The notes beneath the pieces were generated by a model. It saw only the letters and a program-made list of their open reading frames with translations. It was not told the origin of the DNA and ran no database searches. This document shows positions 8,526-19,274 of a stretch of 64,000 nt of DNA, piece by piece (position 1 is the stretch's first letter; each line of letters starts with the position of its first letter). Origin of the DNA: Odiellus spinosus (taxonomy: Eukaryota > Arthropoda > Arachnida > Opiliones > Phalangiidae); contig OY987227.1 of the NCBI GenBank assembly GCA_963920705.1, positions 7,977,602 to 8,041,601 of the forward strand, in the 5' to 3' direction. The translations under genes and the position numbers were made by a program.

Positions 8526-9935
8526 TGTAACACTTTTTGCTACTACTATTAGCGGCCTAGCGATGCCAAGTGTTAAGCATTAACTACTACTACTATCGAA
8601 ACGATTAAATCAGAAGTAAGGGATATAAGTTTAATTAAGAGTCAAGATTGCCATACCAAAGATCGTCATTTAATGTTCTACTACTAAACATAATTTAATT
8701 AGCAGTAATTAATTGCTACTACTAAAACAAGCAACTATAACTACTATTAAATTAAACACAAACTACTACTAAATCAATATACAACACTACTATAATAATG
8801 ACACTTAAATATAAAAACCCCCTTAAATAATAACATGCGACATGCGGACTCGACCAATGCCCTAACTACTACAATTAAACTAAAAATGTTCTACAAATTA
8901 TTTACAACTATATAAACACGCGAGCGCGCTAAGTTTATTGTACTCATCACTAAGTTCTTTCACGAAGAGTCGGGCTTCTGTATCCCATCGGGAAAGTGGC
9001 TATGAGCGGATGAACGAGCGGGAGAGAGAGACGATGACCACATCTACTATTGGAGAGTCGACGACGCCGTCGGAGATCGGCGGGTGGTCCGGATTAGTCA
9101 GGTAGATTCGCGGCCAGCGCAAAGGGTTCCGTCAGTTCTCGAACCATCCTACATCTCCTTCGAGTGGTGACATCATCTCGGGAAAATGGCTAAGTCCCTA
9201 TCAGAACTTTTATTTTAAAGTCCTGACTCCTTTATGGATGTTGGTTCAACTTCTCTGGTTAGGTTGGTCAGTTCTTCTCTGCTTCGGACATCTAGCTGTT
9301 CTGATTTTACTCTCTCTCTCTATCCTAGTTTTCAGGTCGGTCACATGATTGGGGAAATACCGGGATCCATCGGATACCCCATCAGTGACTCCTGGGAAGC
9401 CATCACCTTATCTTTTATTACTTAGTTCGGTATCTTTAGAACGCGTAGGGTTCGTTACCGACGCGTTCTCACGCGCTTTACACGCACTTCTTAGAAATTC
9501 TCGGCATTGGTCGAGCTTTGATAAATGGGCCTGGTTCGAGTCGTCCATGCCATTAGGAACATGCACACAATAAAACATAAAATATTTGACAGTTTAATTC
9601 CTATTCACCTGCACATTTATTTACAACCTTTATTTTTCATTTAAAGGAAGGGGTTGACTTAATGGCTTTCTTGGGTATGGCAATGAGTTTTGTAGATAAG
9701 ATAAAAAGAAGTTGGGGAGATCTAACAAAGGGAAGATAGGCGACTTAAAGTCGCTTTGCCGCTAAAAGTTTATTTTCTAAAGGTTGCCCTTTTGAAAATA
9801 TTATAATTGGGTGCTCCTGACCCATATTCAACTTAATGGCTTTTTGATAGCACAAGAGAATACCTGGAAATCGTTTTACTTGGAATAACCCAAATATTTT
9901 CCTATTATTCGATACGACACAAATATTTCGCTACA
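8526..9935 (-). repeat. 5' LTR of element 1
   Basis: The 1410-bp upstream LTR of the minus-strand element, same length and apparently same sequence as 1579-2988. It should carry the promoter that drives gag-pol transcription. It ends TG...CA and is bounded on the right by the target duplicate GAGT (9936-9939). Confidence 0.95.
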
Positions 9936-10057
9936 GAGTTCCTATTACACCCATTTGTTATTTTCACGGTTTCAGTTAATGCCGACAAAGCTATACGTCT
10001 TTATATATTAAGAACAATAATTAAAGTGATTATGACACGAATTTATTTCAAAATTAA

Positions 10058-10248
10058 AGGGAAACTTGGAGCTAAAAAAAAGAAACACCATTTGAATTTA
10101 TTTTCGGAATCACTGTGGCAATTGTTTCACAATTATTAGACAAGTTATGCGAGTTTAAATTAGTTTCTAAAGTTTAATTAAGTTTGAATGTATATTACTA
10201 TATATTCGGCTCAATCATATTATTTCGCCTTCAACAACGCTTGTAATG
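10058..10248 (+). mobile_element. MITE family A, left-half copy
   Basis: It starts after TTAA (10054-10057) with AGGGAAACTTGGAGCTAAAA, the typical family A end. It runs through the family landmarks TTTCTAAAGTTTAA, ATTCGGCTCAATCATATTAT and CTTCAACAACGCTTGTAATG, and stops where other copies turn back into the right arm. It is therefore half of the usual inverted repeat. Non-coding. Confidence 0.65.
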
Positions 10249-10300
10249 ATAAAACAAAATATAATCCTAGGAATTCGGCAAAAAAAAATGGTGAAACTTA

Positions 10301-10544
10301 AGCTACGGTCACGCTTGAATTTTTTTAAGCGTCATGTGATCACGCATTATCGTTATAAATCGATTTATCATAACTTCATCTATCGGCTGTTGAAACCGAA
10401 TCGGTGTAGGAAACTGGTTCCCGAAGCAGTTTCGAGAAATCGAATCAAATCGATTCAAGAAAAGACGGTTTCCCGTTCACGCGACTCTAGCGAAACGTTT
10501 CGAAACGGTTTAAATCGATACTAAGGCCTAGTATGAACGCGGCT
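10301..10544 (+). mobile_element. MITE family D, copy 1
   Basis: It matches 43090-43375 over most of its length. Shared landmarks are AGCTACGGTCAC, TTATAAATCGATTTATC, GAAACTGGTTCCCGAAGCAG, GAAACGGTTTAAATCG and GGCCTAGTATGAACGCGG. The ends form an imperfect inverted repeat (AGCTACGGTCACACTAG in copy 2 against CTAGTATGAACGCGG). The 92-codon ORF starting at 10246 runs across this element and family A and is regarded as chance. Confidence 0.6.
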
Positions 10545-10548
10545 GAAG

Positions 10549-11320
10549 GGATCGTACACCCTATATCGGGTTAATTGTCAGCTCGAGATTACAGACTACA
10601 GAAATTATATCTAAGATAAAATTTTATCCTTTAGATAGCTTTGTACGTAATGATAACTCAAAAGTGACTTCAACTATCTAATTTGAGACTTGAATCTTGT
10701 CTAGGCCTAATTCATTAGCGCGAACCAGTTGGTGTCGGAATTACAACGTTTTAGAAACATTTAATTCCTTAAAAGTTTTGGATTATAAGAGGAAAATTAG
10801 CATTCTAACTCGTTTCCCTGAATACAAATTTTTGGTCTAAAAGTTTATATTAATTAGAACGTCGGTCATTAGGCGAGTCGAGCGTGGTCACTCAAACTAA
10901 TTTCACGGAGTTGTAAGAATCATGCTTCACGCAACAATGAATATATACCCGAGTTTATTTCACGCGAGAAGAGACTATATGACACGGAAAGAAAGTTAGT
11001 CCAGATAATTAATAAACCTACGACTTATATTATTAATTACAATATTAAGTGCGGGAGTACAGATATAACGAAAATCACTTTTATGAGCTCTCTGCGTTTG
11101 TATTACTTTTAATTATTGGAAAAATCTACTGAATTATATTGAGATATTATCCGATATGGATTAAAAATAGATTATTTATAATTCTAGTTAAATTAAAATA
11201 AACAATAATAATACTCTTATCCTGTTTTATCCAAGAAAATGTAAACTTAATCTAGAAAACTTTTGAGTTCGGATACGATGGCGACAACAAGCTATCGTGA
11301 TAGGGCTGTTAAAGTTTCCC
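10549..11320. other. AT-rich DNA, no gene recognised
   Basis: No convincing coding frame or structure is visible. The last 15 bases (AAGTTTCCC before TTTAA) look like the extreme right end of a family A MITE abutting the family B copy that follows. Confidence 0.4.
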
Positions 11321-11325
11321 TTTAA

Positions 11326-11727
11326 AGGTAGAATGCAACCTAACAAGAAGTGATTTTTATCGAATCCTTACTGTTAAAATAGGCCTAATCCACTAACTAG
11401 AAATAAATTTAAAACTTACCAGGAAAATAGGCTTAGCGGGATTCATGGAGATCCTGATTTCCTCGCGTATATAAGGTCTACCGACCAATCGAACGCGATT
11501 GAAAGTCTAGTGGAGATCTAGCGTGAACGACGGGCCTTCGCTCATTGGTCGCTAGACCTTACACGGAGGCAATTCAGCTGATCTCCATGAATCCCGCTAA
11601 GCCTATTTTCCTGGTAAGTTTTAAATTTATTTCTAGTTTAACATTTGTTTCGCAAACTTTTTATGGGTGGATTAGGCCTATTTAAACGATAAGGAATCGA
11701 TACTTGTTATTAGGTTGGATTCTCCCT
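11326..11727. mobile_element. MITE family B, complete copy 1
   Basis: A 402-bp non-coding inverted-repeat element flanked by TTAA on both sides (11322-11325 and 11728-11731). The left arm contains AGG.AGAATGCAACCTAA, TAGGCCTAATCCAC, AAATTTAAAACTTACC and GGAAAATAGGCTTAGC; the right arm repeats these in reverse order and complement. The middle holds ATTGGTCGCTAGACCTTA. TTAA duplications are the signature of piggyBac-type transposition, so a piggyBac-like transposase acting in trans is the leading inference. Confidence 0.75.
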
Positions 11728-11740
11728 TTAATACAATAGA

Positions 11741-11869
11741 CCTCTTACGTTTATTTTGACCCCCCAAAGGGGATGAAACATCGCATTTACTGCGCATGAG
11801 CTCCTCATCCAGGTATGATTCGGAGGATTGCATACCCCCTTTGGAGGGGTTAAAATAAACCCAAGAGGT
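11741..11869. mobile_element. Small foldback element
   Basis: About 130 bp with inverted arms 11741-11772 and 11834-11869. CCTCTTACGTTTATTTTGAC followed by CCCCCAAAGGGG pairs with CCCCTTTGGAGGGG followed by TTAAAATAAACCCAAGAGG. It sits 14 bp after a complete family B MITE. Non-coding; the 66-codon minus-strand ORF across it is a by-product. Confidence 0.65.
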
Positions 11870-11872
11870 GTA

Positions 11873-12845
11873 TTAGGGAATGCAAATGAAGGGGGATACA
11901 TTGCTACATCTTTTGACGCTTCGCCCATTGGTTTACAGACGCCTCTAAAGTGAACACAAGAACATGATTAAACTTTATTACGTTTCAGTAATGTCAAGGC
12001 AATTTCCATTTTCGAGCCTTATATTCCAGCTTAATTGTATTATGGTGGCGTTATATCATATATGATTATTATTGATATCTTTCTCGCGTTTCCACGTATT
12101 TCCACTTAATTTTATTTTCAACGTTATAACGTAATAGAGTTGACACGTACGAAGCGTCCCTGAACGTAATAGAGTGGAGCGCGTGTGCATCGTGAGAAAA
12201 TAATAAAATAAATCTTGGTATTAGGATAATATAGGAAATTTTTTGTCCATTGTATTGTCACGGCGTTAAACTTAGTAATGATTATCGATAACCCGTGTTC
12301 GAATGTCATATTTAATATATTCATTACTCACGAATGAAATTAACTTCCTGGTTAAGCAATAAATAACAATATGTATATAGAAAAATAAAATAAAATTCGT
12401 TGGAATCGAAATTAAATATATTGTCGACGGCTAAAATGCTTTATCTGAGAAATTTATCTAAACCTTGGTAATTTTTCAACAACTCTATCGTGAAAATATT
12501 CCAATGACTAAATTAAAGCGATTCTGTCACTATTCTTTGGGCTTTTCATACTTAAAATTTTATCGTATCCATTTTAGGTAGACTCAATTTTTATTAAACT
12601 TCAAAATTAAAATGTCAAAATATCAATAATGTAAAAAAATTGTATTTTGGTCGGACTGGCAAAGGTCTGGCGAACCACCCGTTAATTGGTAACCACTGTA
12701 CTCATGTAATTGAACCATATGTCTAATTAATGTCGTAAAAATATTTTAATTTGTTTCAATGTAATTCTAAATATTTTTCAATATGAGAAATGATATTCGT
12801 AATTTTTTTATTAGCGGACTAGTTGATATCATAAAAGAGGAGGAG
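11873..12845. other. AT-rich DNA, no gene recognised
   Basis: Only short chance ORFs. Parts of 12720-12840 weakly resemble, in reverse, the stretch 18160-18310, suggesting the family I repeat may extend further than the core called below. Confidence 0.35.
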
Positions 12846-12847
12846 CT

Positions 12848-13003
12848 TATTTGTGGAATGTTGCCGTCGACGTCATCAGCTACGTCATAGCTTGTAAAGT
12901 TCATAGCGCTCGTGTGAGCACCGATCATTTCTTAAGCTAATTTCTATATCCGTGACTTCTGAGCCCTCCGACCCCTAGCGTTTTATGAAACCGGTAATAA
13001 CTG
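12848..13003 (+). repeat. Family I dispersed repeat, copy 1
   Basis: About 156 bp matching the reverse complement of 17975-18155. Shared landmarks are TGTTGCCGTCGACGTC (one change), AGCGCTCGTG, GAGCACCGA, ATTTCTATAT and CTTCTGAGCCCTC.GACCCC, and TAATAACTG. It is GC-richer than its surroundings. TTAA-AGGAACA-like ends seen at about 13182 and 18312 hint that it belongs to the same TTAA-flanked group as families A-C. Confidence 0.65.
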
Positions 13004-13009
13004 CCCCGT

Positions 13010-14582
13010 GTAACCTTAACGCCACGTGATTTCGTGACGTAGTTAGCATCATTCGAATAAGATGTGACGTCAAACCCACAAGTTCTTTCATAATACCAAC
13101 TATTACAGTTCTAAATTTGTTTGATTTTGAAGCTCAAATTAATAGCTATAAAACAAAGTGAAATTTTAAAAACTTCTCTTAGACTGTTCCTTTAATATTT
13201 TTTTTTTATTCCCCGTCTCCCAATACGGTTAATTTGAATATTGTCGATTAGCATACGAATGTCTTTAACATCTAAAGGGCAGAACCGACTTGACGCTAGC
13301 GTAACCTTTTAAAAAGCGTCAAGGGGATGAGCGGGTGGTGAAAAATAAGAAAAAAAAAAAAGAAAAGATATTAAAATGAGATAAACGAAACCTTCCCAAA
13401 CCAACAAGCAAAAAATCGTGAAAGAAAAAAAAGGGAAAAATTTGGTTTTATAATTTTTTTCTTTCCAGAAATTTTTCCCGCCCATTTTTGTACCTTTCGC
13501 TTACTTTTTCTAGGCTTTTTCTTTATAATAATGGCTATAATACGATTTAATATACAGAGACGGGAACTCAGCCCCTAATCGGATGGTAAACCCGTCGAAC
13601 ATTTTAAGAACCACCCGACAATTACTGTATATTACGTACTTAACCGTGGTTCCACGATCTACTTTCATCTCTATCGGATTTCTACATCGAGTAAAAGTCC
13701 GCCACAACTTTACTTAAATTACTGATACAAAGATTCAAAACTATATCAGGATGTGAAAATATAGTTTCAGTATTTGTATCCCCATGAAACTCAATTTTAC
13801 ATAGGTTTAACGACGCTGTTAACTTAGACTGGTTCACTCCTGAAATTTATCCGAAAAATTAAAGCCGAACTCTAGGCCCAAAATATACACTTTTTAACAA
13901 TTGAAGGGTATACTTAGTTCGGACCCGCCTTCAGTCAATTTGGAACCACTTAACTATATCATTGTAATCGGAAGGATACGCGTGACGTCAGTTTTCCGCC
14001 TTTTCCGAACGTAAGGCGTCGGCCATTTTGATTTAAATATAATAGGGGCTAGTATTAGAGGGTAGTTTCGCAACTTTACTAATTTTACTATAACTTTCAG
14101 TTCAACCCCCTTATTATTCTTAAGACTAAGCCATTTAGTTCGAATTTATACGAAATAATATTTCTCGCAGTGGTATTTCGGAAATAATGGTAGTCAAAGG
14201 GCTAAACCGGATGTCTCTCATCATTTAAAAGACTTAAAAAGTAGGATTGATGGGCCACACCCTTTTGCATTGGGACCTACCAATCTTTATATCGCACCCC
14301 ACAGTACAATTGACTTTTGATGACCTATAGGGTCAATTTCAATACGTATAAGTTCATTTATTTTTAAAAGGGGTAACGTCCCCGGTGGTCGCTAACTAGA
14401 CTAGAAATTTAGGGAGGACTACTTTCCCATTAAGGGCTACTTCAGCCATTAAGAACGATTTAAGGAATTGTAAGTTTCATTCGTTATTTTAGAAATCAGA
14501 CCTGGAAATGAATCACGCTTGCATTTTAAAGTATTAGATCAATACCTGCAGAAATTTTGGAGAAAAAAAAAAAAAAAAAACA
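13010..14582. other. AT-rich DNA, no gene recognised
   Basis: No supported gene. A 65-codon minus-strand ORF (13510-13707) has no recognisable motif. An A18 run occurs near 14563-14580, directly before the minisatellite. Confidence 0.4.
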
Positions 14583-15345
14583 CACACCAATATGCCTTGA
14601 TTAATTGCAAAAATGCACCAATGGCGTAATTATTTGCAAAAAATGCACCAATGGCGTAATTATTTGCAAAAAATACACCAATGGCGTAATTATTTGCAAA
14701 AAATACACCAATGGCGTAATTAGTTGCAAAAAATACACCAATGGCGTAAATATTTGCAAAACAATACAAAATTCCGCGATCATTTGCAAAAAAAAACACC
14801 ATTACCGCGATCATTTGCAAAAATAATGCCGCGATCATTTGCAAAAAATACACCAATGCCGCAATTATTTGCAAACATTTCACCAATGCCGCGATTATTT
14901 GCAAACATTTCACCAATGCCGCGATTATTTGCAAAAATACACCAATGCGCAATTATTTGCAAAAAATACACCAATACCGTGATTATTAGCAAAAAATACA
15001 CCAATACCGTGATTATTAGCAAAAAATACACCAATACCGTGATTATTAGCAAAAAATACACCAATACCGTGATTATTAACAAAAAATACACCAATACCGT
15101 GATTATTAGCAAAAAATACACCAATACCGTGATTATTAGCAAAAAATACACCAATACCGTGATTATTAGCAAAAAATACACCAATACCGTGATTATTAAC
15201 AAAAAATACACCAATACCGTGATTATTAACAAAAAATACACCAATACCGTGATTATTAGCAAAAAATACACCAATACCGTGATTATTAGCAAAAAATACA
15301 CCAATACCGTGATTATTAGCAAAAAATACACCAATACCATAATTA
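14583..15345. repeat. 30-bp minisatellite, about 25 copies
   Basis: Tandem units of 30 bp with the common core TTGCAAAAAATACACCAAT. Variant classes are clustered along the array: GGCGTAATTATTTGC first, then CCGCGATCATTTGC, then CCGCGATTATTTGC, and last a nearly uniform block with CCGTGATTATTAGC (a few with TTAAC). Because 30 is a multiple of three and the unit lacks stops in several frames, long ORFs (208 codons plus strand, 186 and 137 minus strand) open on both strands; these are structural artefacts, not genes. Confidence 0.95.
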
Positions 15346-15350
15346 TTTAA

Positions 15351-15976
15351 TATAAATATAATGCCGTGATTGTTTTGAGACTTAAAATAATTTTTATTAA
15401 CTCAACTAACACGCATTGCCATTGGGCGGCGGAAAAGTTAGAAAACCTGTCTCTATCCATTTAATTGCAAAAAGTAGCAAATGAAATTTTATTTTCGAAC
15501 GCAACCCATTAAAATATTATCGAGCTATACCTACTTAAATTGAAAACGTGCAGGAACAAAAAAGTTCGATGAAAACTGATAAGGAAAGGTGGTTGGGAGA
15601 AGCAAAATCAATTTGAATATATCTTCTATTGGTCGCGCGTGCCTCTTAGCTAATAAATCGTGCAGCGCTTGGTAGCGATCACAACGTTCTTTCAAACGCA
15701 CGAATATTTCGTATCACTCAACCCGAATATGTAGCAAAAATAATAATAATAATAATAAAACTGGTTTTTATTCACCTTGGCCAAAACTAATAATACGCCA
15801 AACTTATAGAATTATTCTCTATACATTACGATTATAGATTTATTTTTTTCGGAAGACCTTCGTGTAGTAACGTTTTCCAAATTAATTCACGATTAAAATA
15901 TATATAACATTAATTGTAGAATATTGGGGTGATTTAAAGAGTTAGTGACTATAAAAATTATTTATTTTTAATTTAG
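15351..15976. other. Unique AT-rich DNA with a (TAA)n microsatellite
   Basis: No coding frame. A short AAT/TAA run lies at about 15740-15758. Nothing else is recognised. Confidence 0.4.
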
Positions 15977-15980
15977 TTAA

Positions 15981-16452
15981 AGGGAAACTTAGAGGTAAAA
16001 ATGTAACAGCTTTTGAATTTATTTTTGGAGTCACCGTGCCAAAAAAAATCATTTGAGAATAAATTTTTTTGATGCTTAAATTAATTTCTAATGTTTAGTT
16101 AAATTTCTATAAAAGTAAATATAAATTCGGACCAATCATATTATTTCAGCCTTCAACAGCGGCTGTAATATCTTAACATTAAAAGAATAGGACAGCGTTT
16201 GATGCCTAAGACCATGGGAGTCAAACGTCGGCCTATTCTTATAATGTTAACTAGGAGATTACAAGCACTGTTGAATTCTGAAATAATATGATTGGTCGAA
16301 TTTTAGATTTATTTTATTCAAATTTTACCAAACTTCAGAAATTAATTTAAACACCAAAAACTTGTCTAAAAATTGCTTAAATTCTCGAATATGTTTTTGG
16401 CATGGTGATTCCGAAAATAAATCCAATAGCTATTCTATTTTTAGCTCCAAGA
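15981..16452. mobile_element. MITE family A, near-complete inverted-repeat copy
   Basis: It starts after TTAA (15977-15980) with AGGGAAACTTAGAGGTAAAA. The left arm passes AATTCGGACCAATCATATTA and CAGCCTTCAACAGCGGCTGT to a centre with AGAATAGGACAGCGTTTGAT; the right arm returns through GTCAAACGTCGGCCTATTCT, ATTACAAGCACTGTTGAATT and ATTCTATTTTTAGCTCCAAG. The right tip (TTTCCCT-TTAA) is degraded. The transcript could fold into one long hairpin. Non-coding. Confidence 0.75.
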
Positions 16453-16741
16453 ATAGAAAATATAGTAAAAGGAATAGAAGCTTTCTTATTCCCTGTACAA
16501 ACTCTCGGGCCCCTGGCTAGTCGAGCTCAGATTATTTCAATCGAGGGGTATTTCTATTTCCGGTAGCTTTCCTATTGGCTCTTTAAAACATCGTCTGCTC
16601 GAGAAATTCTGGTAATGATTTAGGGTTAACCGTTACGCCTGGATAGGTCTCGACTCTTTTTTTTTCGTGTACGCATAATAATTAAATTTAGTATTATCTA
16701 ATCCCCTTCCACAATACGTAATATGGGAATACTTTTAATTT

Positions 16742-17085
16742 CCTTACTAATATCAAGAATCCATTCAGGTTCCATAAGAATATGGGAGGGCCGCGATTCA
16801 ATAACCATCCTCCCAAACTTTGTAGCAAAAGTTCGTCCGCTTCGAATCGATTTTTCAAGTAAATCGCTCCTGACATCTATTACTAACCCGCGCCACTAAC
16901 GACCTTGACATAATATTTTGGGTAATAAAAATGGAGCCGACCGAAAAAAGATCTAAGCGTACAAATGTTGCGAAAATTGCAGACGAACTTTTGTTACAAA
17001 GTTTGGGAGGATGGTACCAGAGGCTAAAGCTATGCTCCCATATTCTTATGGAACCTGAATGGTTTCTTGCTAATATTAATAATAC
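16742..17085. mobile_element. Inverted duplication with coding-like arms (family J)
   Basis: Arms at about 16742-16845 and 16982-17085 are reverse complements with moderate divergence. Landmarks TTCCATAAGAATATGGGAG, CATCCTCCCAAACTTTGT and AAAAGTTCGTC on the left match GACGAACTTTTGTTACAAAG, TTGGGAGGATGG and CCATATTCTTATGGAACCTG on the right. Read outward from each arm both give a peptide containing ADELLLQSLGGW (minus-strand ORF 16694-16876, and the plus strand from an ATG near 16931). The peptide is not recognised. It could be a foldback transposon or a duplicated fragment of an older gene. Confidence 0.5.
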
Positions 17086-17089
17086 TATT

Positions 17090-17970
17090 ATTATTTAAAA
17101 GTTTATAACCGAATGACCGAGTATGGAACTATGGACCGAGCAGCCGACAACAAGATTAAAGACTAAATTACAGACTAGCGTTTTTAGTCTTTGCTGGACG
17201 GGAAATATGAAATCATAACATCATAGATGACACTTATTTCCGGAATCGGAAGTAGAATTCCCTCAGTTTTTAACTGCGGCAGCCACTACCCAATGCTTCA
17301 AGTTTCCCTTTAATTTTAAACATATAGCTGCCTGATTTAGAGCCCTGAACCCTAAAGAGTACAAATCTGTACCGACCTACATCCGTTTCTAAAATCTAAC
17401 CAGAATTACAGAAAGAGACATTTTATATTGTTTCACGCTGTATATTAACTACGTCACGACTACGTCAGATCCGCGGTCGATCTCGTAGTATTATAAAGCG
17501 TAACGCCGCACTCCCCGCTTTCATCTCGCTAATATATCGAATTACTTGTCGGTATATCTCAAAGGAGCCAAGTTCATTTCCGTTCGGTTAATGCGATTGA
17601 GGGTGAGGGGGAAATTCCCTCCTACGTTTACTTATGACAATCACTTGGAAATTTCAGCGCGGATAATTATATTGTTTCACTAACTTCCAACAATCTTTGA
17701 TTCATTTTCTCAGAGACATCGGTGGAGACTAGCTTCGTACGCGTTGAAAATTCAAACTAATTCTAGCAATATACAGTCGATACAAAGGTAACTCAAAGGG
17801 TCACTGAAACGCAGAAATAATAAACTTTAAAAGAAAAATAACATTTTAGTTGACCTTTGAAACAACAGCGATCACGCCCATCAAGGTCTTGGGTATGTTA
17901 GGACATTACAAGCGCTGTTGAAGGATGTAATAATATGATTGGTCCGAATTTATATTTACTGTTATACAAA
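17090..17970. other. Mostly unique DNA with a family A fragment
   Basis: No gene. CAAGTTTCCCTTTAA at about 17300 looks like an isolated family A right tip. At about 17905-17962, ATTACAAGCGCTGTTGAAGG and ATAATATGATTGGTCCGAAT are part of the family A right arm. A CG-containing stretch at 17450-17560 is not identified. Confidence 0.4.
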
Positions 17971-17974
17971 TTTT

Positions 17975-18155
17975 CAGTTATTTCCGTTTTCATAGAACGC
18001 TAGGGGTCAGAGGGCTCAGAAGTCATTCGGGAGAGACCCGACCTTGAGAGCTGACACAGATATATAGAAATAAAAGGTTAATAAATGCTCGGTGCTCACG
18101 AGCGCTTTGAGCTTTACGTCTAAGCTGACGACGTCGACGGCAACGTTCCACAAGT
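17975..18155 (-). repeat. Family I dispersed repeat, copy 2 (inverted)
   Basis: The reverse-complement partner of 12848-13003, about 5 kb away. It carries an extra segment of roughly 25 bp near 18035-18060 that copy 1 lacks. The two copies could pair as an inverted repeat across the intervening DNA. Confidence 0.65.
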
Positions 18156-18162
18156 ATGATAG

Positions 18163-19274
18163 CAACTATTCTATACCTTAAATTTGAACTTTCATTTCAA
18201 ACCGTCAGCCCAAAAGTGTAGAATTTTAAATATACGTTTTAAATATTATGAAAAACCTAATATCATATCCTTTCTGAATAAATTAAAAAAATTAAAATAT
18301 TGTCAGTGTTCCTTTAAAATGGAAAGGTAAGCCGATGGCAAAAAAATTAAGAGTGGCGTTGTAATATTTCACTTATGGCATCTTCGCACGCTATCCGAGG
18401 AAAACAAAAGTTATACGTACAATGATCCCCGTAATACTCGAGTTACTTGACAGTATTTACTAGGCGAACACGTATGCTCCCTAAGCGTTTCTTGACAGTG
18501 ACAATTGACGCGAGTAAGAACTTTAGAGCGTTGGCGGTCAAGCCCTTGAAAGACGAGAAACTATAGAAAGGCGTGGATTATTATAACCCATTCAATAATA
18601 GAAAAGTGTAAAATTTTAACTTTCTTTTGGCAATATCCGCAAAGCTAGCCACCATGTATTAGGTAGTAAATAAAGAATAGAAATAACTTCCATCCCAACT
18701 ACGTACTTTGTGTCAAATCAATACCAAACAGACCATAACCTTATTCGATTTCGTCTTACAATCTTGGAAAACTCTCAATTTATCATTAAAGCCAACGGGC
18801 TTTCTATTCATTCTAACGTTATAACATCATACACGTAGAAACAACGCTGTTGTTGGCTCGAGGCGGTACGCTGGATTTTAAACACGATTTTATTTTCTAT
18901 TTGAACGCGTTAATATAATACGTAATTGTCTTTCTGTGTGATTCGAACGTTTTTATTACGGACCCAGATATGTGGGTTATATTTTATAAATTTTCCATTA
19001 CCCACCATTAGGCAACGTTACTATTTCATTAAGTAATTATCGGTTTGATTTTTTTTTGGAGCCAGGTGTTGAAATTTTGGTCATTTAGTAAATTATATAT
19101 TTGGTTATTTAATGACAGAAAATTTATATTCATTGTGTTAAAAATATATCGCTTGAAAAAACTAAAGCTTTATCAGCGTTGAAATAAGAGTTTAAAACAT
19201 ATTATAAATATTAAAATTTTGTTCCATGGTTTTTTTGGAAAAAAAAATTAATGAAAGTAAAACATATTAGTTTA
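18163..19274. other. AT-rich DNA with a fossil satellite unit at its right end
   Basis: No gene. At about 19168-19200 the sequence TTATCAGCGTTGAAATAAG followed by AGTTTAAAA resembles a degenerate copy of the 29-bp unit that starts at 19275, and also resembles the flank beyond the other end of that array. Confidence 0.4.

Larger units (their letters stand above)
1579..9935 (-). mobile_element. LTR element 1: complete Ty3/gypsy-type retrotransposon
   Basis: An 8357-bp complete LTR retrotransposon read right to left. Long terminal repeats at 8526-9935 (5') and 1579-2988 (3') start with TG and end with CA, and are offset by exactly 6947 bp at both ends. A 4-bp target duplication, GAGT, lies at 1575-1578 and 9936-9939. 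Between the LTRs, in order along the minus strand, lie a tRNA-Pro-like primer-binding site, gag, pol in the -1 frame, and a G-rich polypurine tract. Domain order PR-RT-RNase H-IN places it in Ty3/gypsy (Metaviridae) rather than Ty1/copia. No env-like ORF lies between pol and the 3' LTR. Both frames are intact and the LTRs look identical, so the insertion is recent and may be autonomous. The clade within Ty3/gypsy cannot be assigned by eye. Confidence 0.96.

Noticed and set aside
9532-9545. GGTTCGAGTCG in the LTR as a box B
   Set aside because: No box A at the right distance and no tRNA fold; also present in the other LTR copy.
10246-10524. 92-codon ORF
   Set aside because: It spans the junction of two MITEs, and the frame is not kept in the second copy of family D.
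14605-15350. Long ORFs of 208, 186 and 137 codons in the 30-bp array
   Set aside because: They exist on both strands only because the repeat period is a multiple of three and the unit lacks stops; no domain and no start context.
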